From: Umezawaea sp042738955 | GTDB taxonomy: Bacteria; Actinomycetota; Actinomycetes; Mycobacteriales; Pseudonocardiaceae | NCBI RefSeq assembly: GCF_042738955.1 | Contig: NZ_JBHYHC010000044.1 | Coordinates: 1 to 64,000 of the forward strand | DNA length: 64,000 nt | Direction: 5' to 3' | Shown here: piece after piece, positions 8,494 through 16,771 of the stretch | Position numbering within the stretch: position 1 is the stretch's first letter | Layout: each line of letters opens with the position of its first letter | The notes under the pieces: generated by a model | Database searches by the model: none | The model's input: the letters and a program-made list of their open reading frames with translations, nothing else | Told to the model about the DNA's origin: nothing | Made by a program: the position numbers and the translations under genes

Positions 8494-9387
8494 GTGCTCG
8501 CAGTCCAGTTCGACCGGTTCGGTCCGCCCGAGGTCCTGTTCGTCGGCCCGTTCGCCGAGCCCCACGCCGGGCCGGGGGAGGTGCGCGTCCGAGTCCGGGC
8601 CGCTGGCGTGTCGCCGGTCGACCTCGCGATCCGCGCCGGGAAGTCCTCCATGGCGGCGGTGCTGCCGCACGTCCCCGGAGTCGACGCGGCGGGAGTCGTC
8701 GACGAGGTGGGCGAGGGCGTCACCGGGGTCCGGATCGGCGACGAGGTGTTCGGCTCGGTCGACGTGAAACGGCTCGGCGGGGCCACCGCGGAGTTCGCCG
8801 TGCTGGCGTTCTGGGCGGCGAAGCCCGCGGCGTTGCCGTGGGAGCAGGCGGGCGCGGGCGGCACGAGCATCGAGACCGCGACCCGCGCGCTGGACCTGCT
8901 GGACGTGCGGCCGGGAAGCACCCTGCTGATCGACGGCGCGGCGGGCGGGGTCGGCAGCGTGGCCGTGCAGCTCGCGGGGGCCCGCGGCGCGCGGGTGATC
9001 GGCACGGCGAGGCCCGAGAGCCACGAGTTCCTCACCGGACTCGGCGCGATCCCGTGCGTGCGGTGGAACGGCGAGGTCGACCGGGCGCTCGACGTCATCG
9101 GCAAGGGCACGCTGCCCGAGCTGGTCGCGCTCACCGGCGACCCGGCCCGCGTCGTCACCCTCGCCGACTTCACCGGCCCGGAGCACGGCGTCCGGCTCTC
9201 GGTCGGCGACTTCGGCGGCGAGCCCCACGGCCGCCACGGACTCGCCGCGGCGGCCGCCCTCGCCGACGAAGGTCGGTTCCACGTGCCGGTGCAGGCGGTG
9301 TTCCCGTGGGAGCGGGCCGCCGAGGCCCACTCCGCTCCGGGACCGCGTCAGGGCAAGATCGCCCTGACCGTCACACCACCTCGGTGA
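8494..9387 (+). CDS. MDR-superfamily NADP-dependent quinone/alcohol oxidoreductase
   Basis: The 297-residue protein is a zinc-independent medium-chain oxidoreductase: GroES-like N-domain (VFGSVDVKRLGG), the nucleotide-binding motif AAGGVGSVAVQL, and a C-terminal HGRHGLAAAAALADEG segment common in quinone reductase-like members. The GTG at 8494 follows GAAGGAGG. It is slightly shorter than the usual 310-330 residues. The divergent TetR gene is the likely regulator; the inducer is unknown. Confidence 0.85.
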   Translation: MLAVQFDRFGPPEVLFVGPFAEPHAGPGEVRVRVRAAGVSPVDLAIRAGKSSMAAVLPHVPGVDAAGVVDEVGEGVTGVRIGDEVFGSVDVKRLGGATAEFAVLAFWAAKPAALPWEQAGAGGTSIETATRALDLLDVRPGSTLLIDGAAGGVGSVAVQLAGARGARVIGTARPESHEFLTGLGAIPCVRWNGEVDRALDVIGKGTLPELVALTGDPARVVTLADFTGPEHGVRLSVGDFGGEPHGRHGLAAAAALADEGRFHVPVQAVFPWERAAEAHSAPGPRQGKIALTVTPPR

Positions 9388-9862
9388 GCACGCCGGTGCG
9401 CACGTCGTAGACGAACCCGCGCACCTGGTCCTTGTGCGGCAGGAAAGCGCTGTGCCGCAAGCGGTTCATCGACCCGCGCACGCTGTCCTTCACCTCGCGG
9501 AACGCCTCGACGGCCCACGTGGGGCGCATCCCGGAGTCCGTCTCCAGCTCGTCCTTGAACCCGTCCTCGGTCACGAGTTCCAGCCCGCAGTTGGTGTGGT
9601 GCACCAGCAGCACCTCGCGGGTCCCCAGCTTGCGCTGCGACAGCGCGAGCGAGCGGATCATGTCGTCGGTGACGACCCCGCCCGCGTTGCGCAGGACGTG
9701 GGCCTCACCCTGCTTGAGGCCGAAGATCTCGAACACCCGGATGCGGGAGTCCATGCACGTCAGGATGGCCACCTGGAGGGACGGCTTGGGGGTCGAGCGG
9801 TCTCCGGGCACGATGTTGCCCAGGTCGTCGTTGCGGCGCAGCAACTCGTCGATCGCGGTCAC
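9371..9862 (-). CDS. Beta-class carbonic anhydrase
   Basis: The 163-residue enzyme hydrates CO2 to bicarbonate. Zinc ligands and the Asp-Arg dyad are visible: Cys36, Asp38 and Arg40 in CMDSR, and His89 and Cys92 in HTNC. The GTG at 9862 follows AGGAGG at a 7-nt distance; the ATG at 9886 would place that ribosome binding site inside the gene. It resembles the short actinobacterial type like M. tuberculosis CanB. Its end overlaps the convergent oxidoreductase gene by 17 nt. Confidence 0.88.
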   Translation of the reverse strand: MTAIDELLRRNDDLGNIVPGDRSTPKPSLQVAILTCMDSRIRVFEIFGLKQGEAHVLRNAGGVVTDDMIRSLALSQRKLGTREVLLVHHTNCGLELVTEDGFKDELETDSGMRPTWAVEAFREVKDSVRGSMNRLRHSAFLPHKDQVRGFVYDVRTGVLTEVV

Positions 9863-9999
9863 GGCACACCTCCTGTTCCCCACCATTGCAACGGGTGTTC
9901 ACGCAGGTGCCAAGGGCTTTCGACGAACGTCACCTTTCACCGCATCGGGTTACTCCAGCGTCCCGCCCGCGACGGGTCCACCCGGTTACCGTCGGTGTC

Positions 10000-10662
10000 G
10001 TGATCGAGCCCACAGGGCCGCGACCGGCCTCGGTGTACTGGCGCCGTCGAGCGATAGCGCTCGGCGCGTCGCTCGTCGCGCTGCTCCTCGTGATCTGGCT
10101 CGTGGCGAGCCTCGTCGGCCACTCGGACCCGCAGCCGGAGTTGCAGGCGCTGACGTCCACGCCGCCGTCGACCCCGCCGTCCACGGCGCCGCCGAGCAGT
10201 TCCAGCACGTCACCGCCGCCGCCCCCGCCGCCCGCGGCCCCTCCGACGCCCACCCCGCCGCCCGGACCGCCCGCGGCCTGCGACGACGCGTCGGTCAACG
10301 TCGCCGCCGAGGTGGCCAAGCCGAGCTACGAGGTCGGCCAGCAGCCCGAGTTCAAGATCCACGTCTCGAACGTCGGCGCGCTGCCGTGCACGAAGGACAT
10401 CGGCCGCGCGCTCCGCGAACTGGTCGTGACCAGCGCCGATGGCGCGACGCAGCTGTGGTCGAGCAACCACTGCTTCGCCACCGAGGGCTCCGAGGTGCGG
10501 GTCATGCAGCCGCGCGAGGTCTTCACCTACGGCCTGAGCTGGGCGGGCAGCACCTCGGACGAGGGCTGCCGCACCCACAGCAGGGTCGGGCCGGGCGACT
10601 ACCTGCTCGTCGCCAAGGTCGCGGGCAAGGCCAGCAACCCCGTGGTGTTCCGGCTCAGCTGA
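10000..10662 (+). CDS. Membrane protein with Pro-rich linker and exported beta domain
   Basis: The 220-residue product has a single membrane segment (IALGASLVALLLVIWLVASL), then a low-complexity Ser/Thr/Pro linker and a C-terminal domain of about 130 residues with four Cys that may form disulfides. The domain looks like a beta-sandwich (EVGQQPEFKIHVSNVGA). Position next to the carbonic anhydrase gene recalls M. tuberculosis Rv3587c; function unknown. The GTG at 10000 puts the membrane segment near the N-terminus; an upstream ATG at 9886 would add an unlikely basic extension. Its stop directly abuts that of the convergent LacI gene. Confidence 0.7.
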   Translation: MIEPTGPRPASVYWRRRAIALGASLVALLLVIWLVASLVGHSDPQPELQALTSTPPSTPPSTAPPSSSSTSPPPPPPPAAPPTPTPPPGPPAACDDASVNVAAEVAKPSYEVGQQPEFKIHVSNVGALPCTKDIGRALRELVVTSADGATQLWSSNHCFATEGSEVRVMQPREVFTYGLSWAGSTSDEGCRTHSRVGPGDYLLVAKVAGKASNPVVFRLS

Positions 10663-11766
10663 TCACGGCCCGAACCAGCGCTCCTCGGTGATCGTCCGGG
10701 GAGCCGCGGCGGTCGAGCCCGCGATGAGTTCCGTGCTCAGGTTCACCGAGCGGGGCCGGGTGCGCTCGCCGACGTCGAGCAGGAGCTTGCCCGCGGCGCG
10801 GCCCTTCTCCAGCACCGGCTGCCGCACCGTCGTGAGACCGACGCGCTCGGCCTCCTGGATGCCGTCGAACCCGGTGATCGTCAGGTCCTCCGGCACGCGC
10901 AGGCCGCGGCGCTTGGCCTCGTTCATCGCGCCGAGGGCCAGTATGTCCGAGGTGCAGATCAGCGCCGTGATGGACGGGTCGCGGTCGAGCACCTGGGCCG
11001 CGGCGGACTCGCCGGACGCCGTGTTGTGGTCGAACCGCTCGACCACGGGCACCTTCGACCAGTCGACGCCCGCCTCGCTGAACGCCATCGCGAGACCCGC
11101 GAGGCGCGCGCGCTGGACGTGGAAGTGCGCGGCGTGCTGCCGGTCGACCGACACGTAGCCGTCGTTGCGGTCGCGCGCCAGGCGCATGCAGACGACGCCG
11201 ACGCGGCGGTGGCCCATCGCGATCAGGTGCTGCGCCAGCTCGTACATGGCGGCGCGGTCGTCGATGCCGACCCGGTCGACGTTGCCGATGTCCGGCTGGT
11301 CGCAGACGACCGTCGGCACCGGCCGTTCGAGGACGGCCGCGAGGTGCGGGTCGTCGTCCGGCACGGAGTAGACGACGAAGCCGTCCACGCCCGCGCGGTG
11401 CACCGCCGCCACGTCCTCGCGCTCCGGGCTCGCCGGGATCAGCATCAGCCCGGTCCCCGCGTCCTCGCACGCCAGCGCGAGGCCCTCCAGGAACCCGAGC
11501 GCCGCCGGGTCGCGGAACGCGTAGGACAGGTTCTCGGTGAGCAGCAGCCCGACCGCGCCCGCTTTTCGGGTCCGCAGTGACCGGGCCACGGGGTCCGGGC
11601 CCGGATAGCCGAGTCGCCTTGCCGTCTCCAACACCCGTCGACGCAGCTCTGGCGAGAGCTGGTCGGGCCGGTTGTACGCGTTGGACACCGTTGTCCGGGA
11701 AACGCCCAGCTCAGCGGCCAAGGAGGCCAGCGTCGCCGGACGTCGCACATGCATCGACCGCGCCAT
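10663..11766 (-). CDS. LacI family transcriptional regulator
   Basis: The 367-residue protein has an N-terminal LacI helix-turn-helix (LASLAAELGVSRTTVSNAYN) and a periplasmic-binding-protein-like sensor domain (GAVGLLLTE through TGFDGIQEAERVGLTTV). It belongs to the branch with a VSNAYNRP recognition helix, rather than VSRVLN as in the neighbouring regulator, so the two should bind different operators. The target is not clear because both neighbours face away. A palindromic TTGGTC-TG-GACCAA sequence lies about 104 nt upstream. The start could be ATG 11766 or ATG 11754. Confidence 0.87.
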   Translation of the reverse strand: MARSMHVRRPATLASLAAELGVSRTTVSNAYNRPDQLSPELRRRVLETARRLGYPGPDPVARSLRTRKAGAVGLLLTENLSYAFRDPAALGFLEGLALACEDAGTGLMLIPASPEREDVAAVHRAGVDGFVVYSVPDDDPHLAAVLERPVPTVVCDQPDIGNVDRVGIDDRAAMYELAQHLIAMGHRRVGVVCMRLARDRNDGYVSVDRQHAAHFHVQRARLAGLAMAFSEAGVDWSKVPVVERFDHNTASGESAAAQVLDRDPSITALICTSDILALGAMNEAKRRGLRVPEDLTITGFDGIQEAERVGLTTVRQPVLEKGRAAGKLLLDVGERTRPRSVNLSTELIAGSTAAAPRTITEERWFGP

Positions 11767-11869
11767 GGAGTGACCGTAACGGTTCAGAACCAATTACAGA
11801 AGCAAGTCGGGACGTGCGTCACGAGGTTACTGCATATGCCCAGGTCGGACCGTCTTGCGTGGAGAGTAT

Positions 11870-11895
11870 TTGGTCTGGACCAATTAGGGGCGCCT
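11870..11895. promoter_or_regulatory. Palindromic operator-like site (DasR/chitinase type), copy 1
   Basis: TTGGTC and GACCAA flank a TG centre at 11870-11883. Followed by TTAGGGGCGCCT, the whole 26 nt recurs with 22-23 matches at 28655-28680. The minus strand reads TTGGTCCAGACCAA, close to the TGGTCCAGACC repeats known before Streptomyces chitinase genes and to GntR-type DasR sites. It overlaps the last codons of the LacI gene at 11884 and lies upstream of the LacI gene starting at 11766. No DasR gene is in the window. Confidence 0.5.
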
Positions 11896-12933
11896 CGGAG
11901 GGGCCGTGGACTCCCTCGACACCAGCCTAGGGCGGAAGACCCGCGTGTAGTTGCCCGATCCGCGCCTCTTCCTGTCCGGATCGAGCCGGTTCACCAGTTC
12001 GTCCACCGCCGCGGCCGCCATCTCCTCGATCGGCTGCGCCAGCGTGGTCAGCGAGGGGGAGCAGTAGGACGCGGGCGGGATGTCGTCGAACCCGACGATC
12101 GACAGGTCCTCCGGCACCGAAAGCCCCCGTTGGTGGGCTTCCCGCAGCGCGCCGAGCGCCATGTGGTCCGACGAGCAGATCACCGCGGTCGGCCGCACGG
12201 TGTCCAGCAGCGTCCCCAGTGCCGCAGCCCCGCCCGCGGGCCCGAACGGGCCGTGCGCCACGAACTCGGACTCCGCGGGCAGCGAGTCCTCCTCCAGCGC
12301 GGCCGCCCAGCCCGCGCGCTTCAGCCGCGACGGCAGCGACCGCGACGGGCCGGACACGAACCCGATCCGCCGGTGGCCCAGCTCGATGAGGTGCCGCGTG
12401 GCGGCGTAGCCCGCGAGCTGCTCGTCCACGGTCACGTCCGGCACGTCCAGCGCGGGCGTCGCGCCGTTGACGAACACCATGTGCACGCCGTCGGCCAGCA
12501 GCTTCGCGTAGTAGCTCGGCCGCGGCGCCTGCCCGAGCGGCACCTCGACGTTGGTGATCTCCGGCGACACGAACACCATGCCCTCGACGCCCCTGGCGAG
12601 CAGCATCCGGACGTACTCCTCCTCGCCCATCGCGGCCGTGCCGGTGCCGCGGGTGTTGCAGAGCAGCGACGAGTAGCCGAGCCGGGCGGCCCGCGTCTCC
12701 AGGGCCTCGGCGAACGCCGGGAACACCGGGTTCGACAGCTCGGGCACGAGCAGGCCGATCACACCGGTCCGCTGCAGCGCGCCGAGTCCGCGCGGGGTGT
12801 AGGGCATCTCGGTGAGCACGGCCAGCACGCGCTGCCGGGTCTCCTCGTTGACGCCCGCCCGCCGGTTCAGCACCCGGCTGACCGTAGAGATGCTCACCCC
12901 CGCGGCCCTGGCGATCTCGGACAACCCCGACAA
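11884..12933 (-). CDS. LacI family regulator of the adjacent sugar transporter
   Basis: The 349-residue protein has the LacI helix-turn-helix LSEIARAAGVSISTVSRVLN at its N-terminus and a sugar-sensing core (VIGLLVPELSNPVFPAF, IVGFDDIPPASYCSPSLTTL). The start is a TTG at 12933 with AGGAGG five bases before it; this removes an unlikely upstream extension. It is divergent from the binding-protein gene at 13173, and GCAAG/CTTGC-type palindromes lie between them, so it very probably controls that transporter and possibly msiK. Confidence 0.88.
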   Translation of the reverse strand: MSGLSEIARAAGVSISTVSRVLNRRAGVNEETRQRVLAVLTEMPYTPRGLGALQRTGVIGLLVPELSNPVFPAFAEALETRAARLGYSSLLCNTRGTGTAAMGEEEYVRMLLARGVEGMVFVSPEITNVEVPLGQAPRPSYYAKLLADGVHMVFVNGATPALDVPDVTVDEQLAGYAATRHLIELGHRRIGFVSGPSRSLPSRLKRAGWAAALEEDSLPAESEFVAHGPFGPAGGAAALGTLLDTVRPTAVICSSDHMALGALREAHQRGLSVPEDLSIVGFDDIPPASYCSPSLTTLAQPIEEMAAAAVDELVNRLDPDRKRRGSGNYTRVFRPRLVSRESTAPPRRP

Positions 12934-12972
12934 CCGTGCCTCCTCGTGTCGGGGCAAGCCTGCTCCGTGACG

Positions 12973-12984
12973 GCAAGTTCTTGC
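12973..12984. promoter_or_regulatory. LacI-type operator candidate 1
   Basis: GCAAGTTCTTGC is a perfect 12-nt palindrome 39 nt upstream of the regulator's TTG start, followed by AA to give the TTGCAA edge seen in the other sites at 13103 and 16714. It would suit autoregulation of the LacI gene. Confidence 0.5.
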
Positions 12985-13102
12985 AACCGAAACACCCGAA
13001 CGGTCCTGGGTTAACACTTCCGGCCTCGTCCGTTAAGGCGCAACTACGGGATAACCCTTGACCACCTTGGGTTCACGGGTATGAAATCCGCGGCAACCTT
13101 GA

Positions 13103-13116
13103 TGCAAATCCTTGCA
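13103..13116. promoter_or_regulatory. LacI-type operator candidate 2
   Basis: TGCAA-ATCC-TTGCA is an inverted repeat 57 nt upstream of the sugar-binding protein start. With the 12973 site it makes a pair of operators in the divergent 239-nt intergenic region, a usual arrangement for sugar-responsive LacI repressors. Confidence 0.5.
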
Positions 13117-13172
13117 ACATCCTCGTCGTCGCGACACGTCGGTGAGGCAAGCAGGAGGGAACGACAGCAACG

Positions 13173-14438
13173 ATGCGACGTACAACCCTCGTGACAGCCA
13201 CGGCAGCCTGTCTGACCGGCGCTCTGGTCCTCACCGCGTGCGGCGGCGGGGGCGGCTCGACCGACGCGGGCTCCGACACCGGCGAGGTGACGTTCTGGGA
13301 CACCAGCGGTCCCAACGAGAGCCCGGTGTTCACCAAGATCGCCCAGGACTGCGCGACCAAGGGCGGGTACAAGGTCAAGACCGAGACGGTCGCCTTCGAC
13401 GCGGCGCTCAACAACTACAAGACCGCCGCGCAGGGCGGGCAGGGCCCGGACGTGTTCCGCGCCGAGGTCGCGTGGGTGCCGCAGCTCGCGAAGAACTCCC
13501 TCGTGGTCGACCTCACCGACACCGACCTGGCGAAGGACACCTCCGACTTCCTGGAAACCCCGTTGGGCTCCACCAAGTTCGAGGGCAAGTCCTACGGCGT
13601 CCCGCAGGTCACCGACTCGCTCGCGCTGTTCTACAACAAGAAGCTGCTCACCGCCGCGGGCGTCCAGCCGCCGAAGACGTGGGCCGAGGTGAAGGACGTG
13701 GCCGCCAAGCTCGGCGGCGAGAAGTCGTTCTTCCTCAACAACGACGCGTACTACGCGCTGCCGTTCATCTACGGCGCGGGCGGCGACCTCGTGGACGCGG
13801 ACTCGAAGAAGATCGTGGTGAACTCGGCGGCCAACGTGAAGGCGTTGCAGACCGCGAAGGGCCTGCTCGACGCGAAGGCGGCCTCCACCGCGCTGGACCC
13901 GAGCAACTCCTACAACAACATGCAGGCCGGGTTCTCCTCCGGCGAGGTCGCCATGGTCGTCAACGGTCCGTGGTCGGTGGCCGACTACCTCAAGGGCGCG
14001 GCCTTCACCGACGCGACGAACCTCGGCATCGCCCCCGTCCCCGGTGACACCGCGGGCAAGGGCAGCGCCCCCGTCGGCGGCCACGACTACGTGATCCGCC
14101 AGGGCACCAAGGCGAAGGCGTCGTCGGTCAAGTTCATCCAGTGCATGAGCGGCACCGACGCGCAGGTGCAGGTGGCGAAGGAGTTGGGCCTGCTGCCCAC
14201 CCGCAAGTCCGCCTACGACAACGCGGACGTCAAGGCCCAGCCCGTCGTGGCCGCGTTCGAGCCGGTCGCGAAGGCCGCGCACGCCCGGCCGTGGATCCCC
14301 GAGGGCGGCCAGCTCTTCGACCCGTTGAAGATCGCCTACGCCGACTTCCTCGCGGGCAAGAAGGACGCCAAGACCGCGCTCGACGAGGTCGCCAAGGCCT
14401 ACCAGGACCAGGTCGTCCCCGAGTACTCGATCGGCTGA
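13173..14438 (+). CDS. Sugar ABC transporter substrate-binding lipoprotein
   Basis: The 421-residue protein has a lipoprotein signal peptide with the lipobox LTAC (Cys about 24) and a Gly/Ser linker, then a family 1 solute-binding domain (VTFWDTSGPNESPVF, KSYGVPQVTDSLALFYNKKLL, AMVVNGPWSVADYL). It would sit on the outer membrane face and bind a sugar, perhaps a maltose- or trehalose-like oligosaccharide; sequence alone does not fix the sugar. A GGAGGG element lies upstream. It is the first gene of a binding-protein/permease/permease operon without an ATPase. Confidence 0.9.
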   Translation: MRRTTLVTATAACLTGALVLTACGGGGGSTDAGSDTGEVTFWDTSGPNESPVFTKIAQDCATKGGYKVKTETVAFDAALNNYKTAAQGGQGPDVFRAEVAWVPQLAKNSLVVDLTDTDLAKDTSDFLETPLGSTKFEGKSYGVPQVTDSLALFYNKKLLTAAGVQPPKTWAEVKDVAAKLGGEKSFFLNNDAYYALPFIYGAGGDLVDADSKKIVVNSAANVKALQTAKGLLDAKAASTALDPSNSYNNMQAGFSSGEVAMVVNGPWSVADYLKGAAFTDATNLGIAPVPGDTAGKGSAPVGGHDYVIRQGTKAKASSVKFIQCMSGTDAQVQVAKELGLLPTRKSAYDNADVKAQPVVAAFEPVAKAAHARPWIPEGGQLFDPLKIAYADFLAGKKDAKTALDEVAKAYQDQVVPEYSIG

Positions 14439-14444
14439 CCGGGC

Positions 14445-14469
14445 GGCCGCGGGCCAAGAGCCCGCGGCC
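14445..14469 (+). terminator. Intercistronic hairpin after the binding-protein gene
   Basis: GGCCGCGGGC and GCCCGCGGCC form a perfect 10-bp stem with loop CAAGA, between the binding-protein stop and the first permease. With no T-run it is more likely a partial terminator or 3' mRNA stabiliser that lets the binding protein be made in excess over the permeases. Confidence 0.65.
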
Positions 14470-14494
14470 TTCCCGTTCGGGGAATGGGGTTTCC

Positions 14495-15415
14495 GTGCGC
14501 AGATTCCTGGAACGCCACTGGTACGCCTACGCGATGGTGCTGCCGGTCGTGGTCGTCATCGCCGTGCTGGTGCTCTACCCGCTGGCGCAGGGCGTCTTCT
14601 TCACCTTCACGAACATCAACGAGGCCAACATCGCCAACCCGGTCCTCGACCGCGCGGCGACCTACATCGGCGTGGGCTTCCGCAACTACGCCCACGTCCT
14701 CTCCGGCGACACCAGCTACGGCAATTTCTGGTCCACGCTCGTCCGCACCTTGATCTGGACGTTCTCCTGCGTCTTCTTCCACTACGTCATCGGCCTGGGC
14801 CTGGCACTCCTGCTCAACCGCGAGGTCAAGGGCAGGTCGGTCTACCGGGTGCTGCTGATCCTCCCGTGGGCGGTGCCCGCGTTCATCAGCGCGTTCACGT
14901 GGAAGTACATGTTCAACGCCCAGTACGGCATCATCAACCAGGCCCTGAGGGCGGTGGGCGTCGACAACCCCCCGGTCTGGCTGGGCCAGAACGACTGGGC
15001 CTTGGTCGCGGTCATCATCGTCAACGTCTGGCTGGGCGTCCCGTTCATGATGGTGGCGCTGCTCGGCGGCCTCCAGTCCATCCCCGGCGACCTCTACGAG
15101 GCGGCGGAAGTGGACGGCGCGACCCCGTGGCAGCGCTTCCGCCACATCACGCTGCCGGGCCTGCGCTCGGTCTCCAGCACCGTGGTGCTGCTGGGCATCA
15201 TCTGGACGTTCAACATGTTCGCGATCATCTACTTGATCACCGGCCCGAACCCCAACACCAGGATCCTGGTGACCTACGCGTTCGAGCGCTTCTTCTCAAG
15301 CGCGTCCCGCGACTACGCCATCGCGTCCACCTACGGCGTGCTGATCCTGTCGGTGCTCCTGGTGTTCGCCGGGGTGTACCGCCGAGCACTGCGCAAGCAA
15401 GGCGAGGTGTGGTAA
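14495..15415 (+). CDS. Sugar ABC transporter permease (MalF type)
   Basis: The 306-residue membrane protein has six hydrophobic segments and the EAA loop that docks with the ATPase (YEAAEVDGATPWQRFRHITL). The GTG at 14495 gives a short N-terminus VRRFLERHW before the first membrane segment; an in-frame extension upstream would run through the binding-protein gene. The stop is directly followed by the ATG of the next permease. Confidence 0.9.
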   Translation: MRRFLERHWYAYAMVLPVVVVIAVLVLYPLAQGVFFTFTNINEANIANPVLDRAATYIGVGFRNYAHVLSGDTSYGNFWSTLVRTLIWTFSCVFFHYVIGLGLALLLNREVKGRSVYRVLLILPWAVPAFISAFTWKYMFNAQYGIINQALRAVGVDNPPVWLGQNDWALVAVIIVNVWLGVPFMMVALLGGLQSIPGDLYEAAEVDGATPWQRFRHITLPGLRSVSSTVVLLGIIWTFNMFAIIYLITGPNPNTRILVTYAFERFFSSASRDYAIASTYGVLILSVLLVFAGVYRRALRKQGEVW

Positions 15416-16312
15416 ATGACCTTGGACGCCAGCTCCCTCCAGGTAGTCCGCCCGGACCGCGTAACCCACAAACGCCACCACCGCACCCGCGCAGCCAGCA
15501 CCGCCCTGCACGCAACGCTGGTGATCGCCTCCCTGATCGCGGTGTTCCCGGTCTTCTGGGTCCTGGTCACCTCGTTCAAACCAGACGCAAGAGCAGTCGA
15601 AACCACCCCGAAACTGCTCAACGAGTCCTCTTTGGACAACTACGCCCGCATCCTCTCGGGCGACAAGGGCAGCTTCCTGACCTGGTTCGGCAACTCGGTC
15701 CTCATCGCCCTGATGACCACCGTGGTAGCGGTCTTCCTCTCGGCTACAACGGGCTACGCCGCCAGCCGCTTCCGCTTCCCCGGCAAGCGAACGTTGATGA
15801 TGTCTTTCCTAGTGGTCCAGATGTTCCCGTTCGCGGTACTCATCGTCCCGCTCTACAACATCCTCCTGACCCTGGGCCTGCAAGGCGAACAGTTCGGCCT
15901 GGTCCTCGTCTACTGCACCACAGCGGTCCCCTTCTGCACCTACATGCTGAAGGGCTACTTCGACACCGTCCCAACAGACATCGACGAGGCGGGAAGGGTG
16001 GACGGCCTGTCCCCGTTCGGCGTCTTCTGGCGCCTCATCCTCCCCCTGGCAAAACCCGGCCTGGCGGTAACGGCCTTCTACGCCTTCATCACCGCCTGGG
16101 GCGAGGTGGCCTTCGCCTCAGCATTCCTGTCAGCAGCAGACGAGTCGAAGACCTTGGCAGTAGGCCTACAGGTGTTCGTACAACAGAACCGCACCGAATG
16201 GGGCCACCTGGCAGCCGCCTCAATCCTGGTCGCAATCCCAGCCATCGCAGTGTTCTACCTGGTCCAGCGCTTCCTCGTAGCCGGCCTAGCCTCCGGAGCC
16301 GTCAAGGGCTGA
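15416..16312 (+). CDS. Sugar ABC transporter permease (MalG type)
   Basis: The 298-residue permease has six membrane segments and the EAA motif DIDEAGRVDGLSPFGVFWRL. It starts with no gap after the MalF-type gene, so the two are translated together. Codon use shifts here to more A-ending codons (GCA, GTA, ACA), unlike the preceding gene and similar to the gene at 147. No ATPase follows; the MsiK-type gene at 16772 is the best partner. Confidence 0.9.
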   Translation: MTLDASSLQVVRPDRVTHKRHHRTRAASTALHATLVIASLIAVFPVFWVLVTSFKPDARAVETTPKLLNESSLDNYARILSGDKGSFLTWFGNSVLIALMTTVVAVFLSATTGYAASRFRFPGKRTLMMSFLVVQMFPFAVLIVPLYNILLTLGLQGEQFGLVLVYCTTAVPFCTYMLKGYFDTVPTDIDEAGRVDGLSPFGVFWRLILPLAKPGLAVTAFYAFITAWGEVAFASAFLSAADESKTLAVGLQVFVQQNRTEWGHLAAASILVAIPAIAVFYLVQRFLVAGLASGAVKG

Positions 16313-16330
16313 GCACAGAGTCCGAGAACT

Positions 16331-16428
16331 CGCACCGCACGGGACTGGACCAAATATCTTCCGGCCCCCGGCCGGCACTCGCACCGATCGGGACCGGACT
16401 AAAAATCTTCCGGCCCCCGGCCGGCACC
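16331..16428. repeat. Two 49-bp direct repeats, each with a GC hairpin
   Basis: Units 16331-16379 and 16380-16428 differ at only a few positions, and a partial third follows. Each contains CCGGCC-CCC-GGCCGG, a short stem-loop just after an AT-rich ATCTT. They begin 18 nt after the permease stop and might act as tandem terminators. The rest of 16313-16771 holds the palindrome at 16487 and no gene. Confidence 0.65.
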
Positions 16429-16486
16429 TGCACCGCACCAAAACCGCAACGTGCCGGCAGGGTCTTTCAACCCCCAACCCTGGCGG

Positions 16487-16587
16487 CCCCCGGTTGTTTT
16501 TGCGCCCCCACCCTCTTTCGTCTTGTCAAGGCGTCTTTCCAGCCTTGACAAGACGAAAGAGGGTGGGACAATCGGCGCAACCGGGGG
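16487..16587. repeat. Long palindromic hairpin repeat, copy 2
   Basis: Core arms 16507-16532 and 16542-16567 are a perfect 26-bp stem around loop GTCTTTCCA. Outer arms continue the fold: TTGCGCC (16500-16506) with GGCGCAA (16574-16580), and CCCCCGG (16487-16493) with CCGGGGG (16581-16587), separated by a 6-nt interior loop on each side. Compared with copy 1 at 17-77 only one base pair differs (C16515-G16559 in place of T-A). The orientation, judged by the loop, is the same as copy 1. Confidence 0.88.
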
Positions 16588-16713
16588 TTCCCCCGAAGCA
16601 CGGGACCACTCCAACAGGCCCTCAAGCGGACACACACCCTCGGGCCCTCCGGAGGACCACCCAAGCCCACCCCATCCCACCCCACCCAGAACTAGACCAA
16701 TCCCCCCATTCCC

Positions 16714-16729
16714 GTAAGCGCTTGCAATC
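16714..16729. promoter_or_regulatory. LacI-type operator before msiK
   Basis: GTAAGCGCTTGCAATC has the AAGCGCTT core typical of LacI/CcpA-family operators and the TTGCAA edge shared with the sites at 12973 and 13103. It lies 43 nt upstream of the ATPase start, so sugar control of the ATPase by the regulator at 11884 is plausible. Confidence 0.55.
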
Positions 16730-16771
16730 CATACGTTGGCCTCATCGCTAGGGATTGGAAAGGTGCGTCAC

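Noticed and set aside
16399..16751. Several overlapping short frames around palindrome copy 2
   Set aside because: Their sequences (for example SFVLSR and its relatives) come from the two strands of the palindrome. Similar peptides appear at copy 1 for the same reason.
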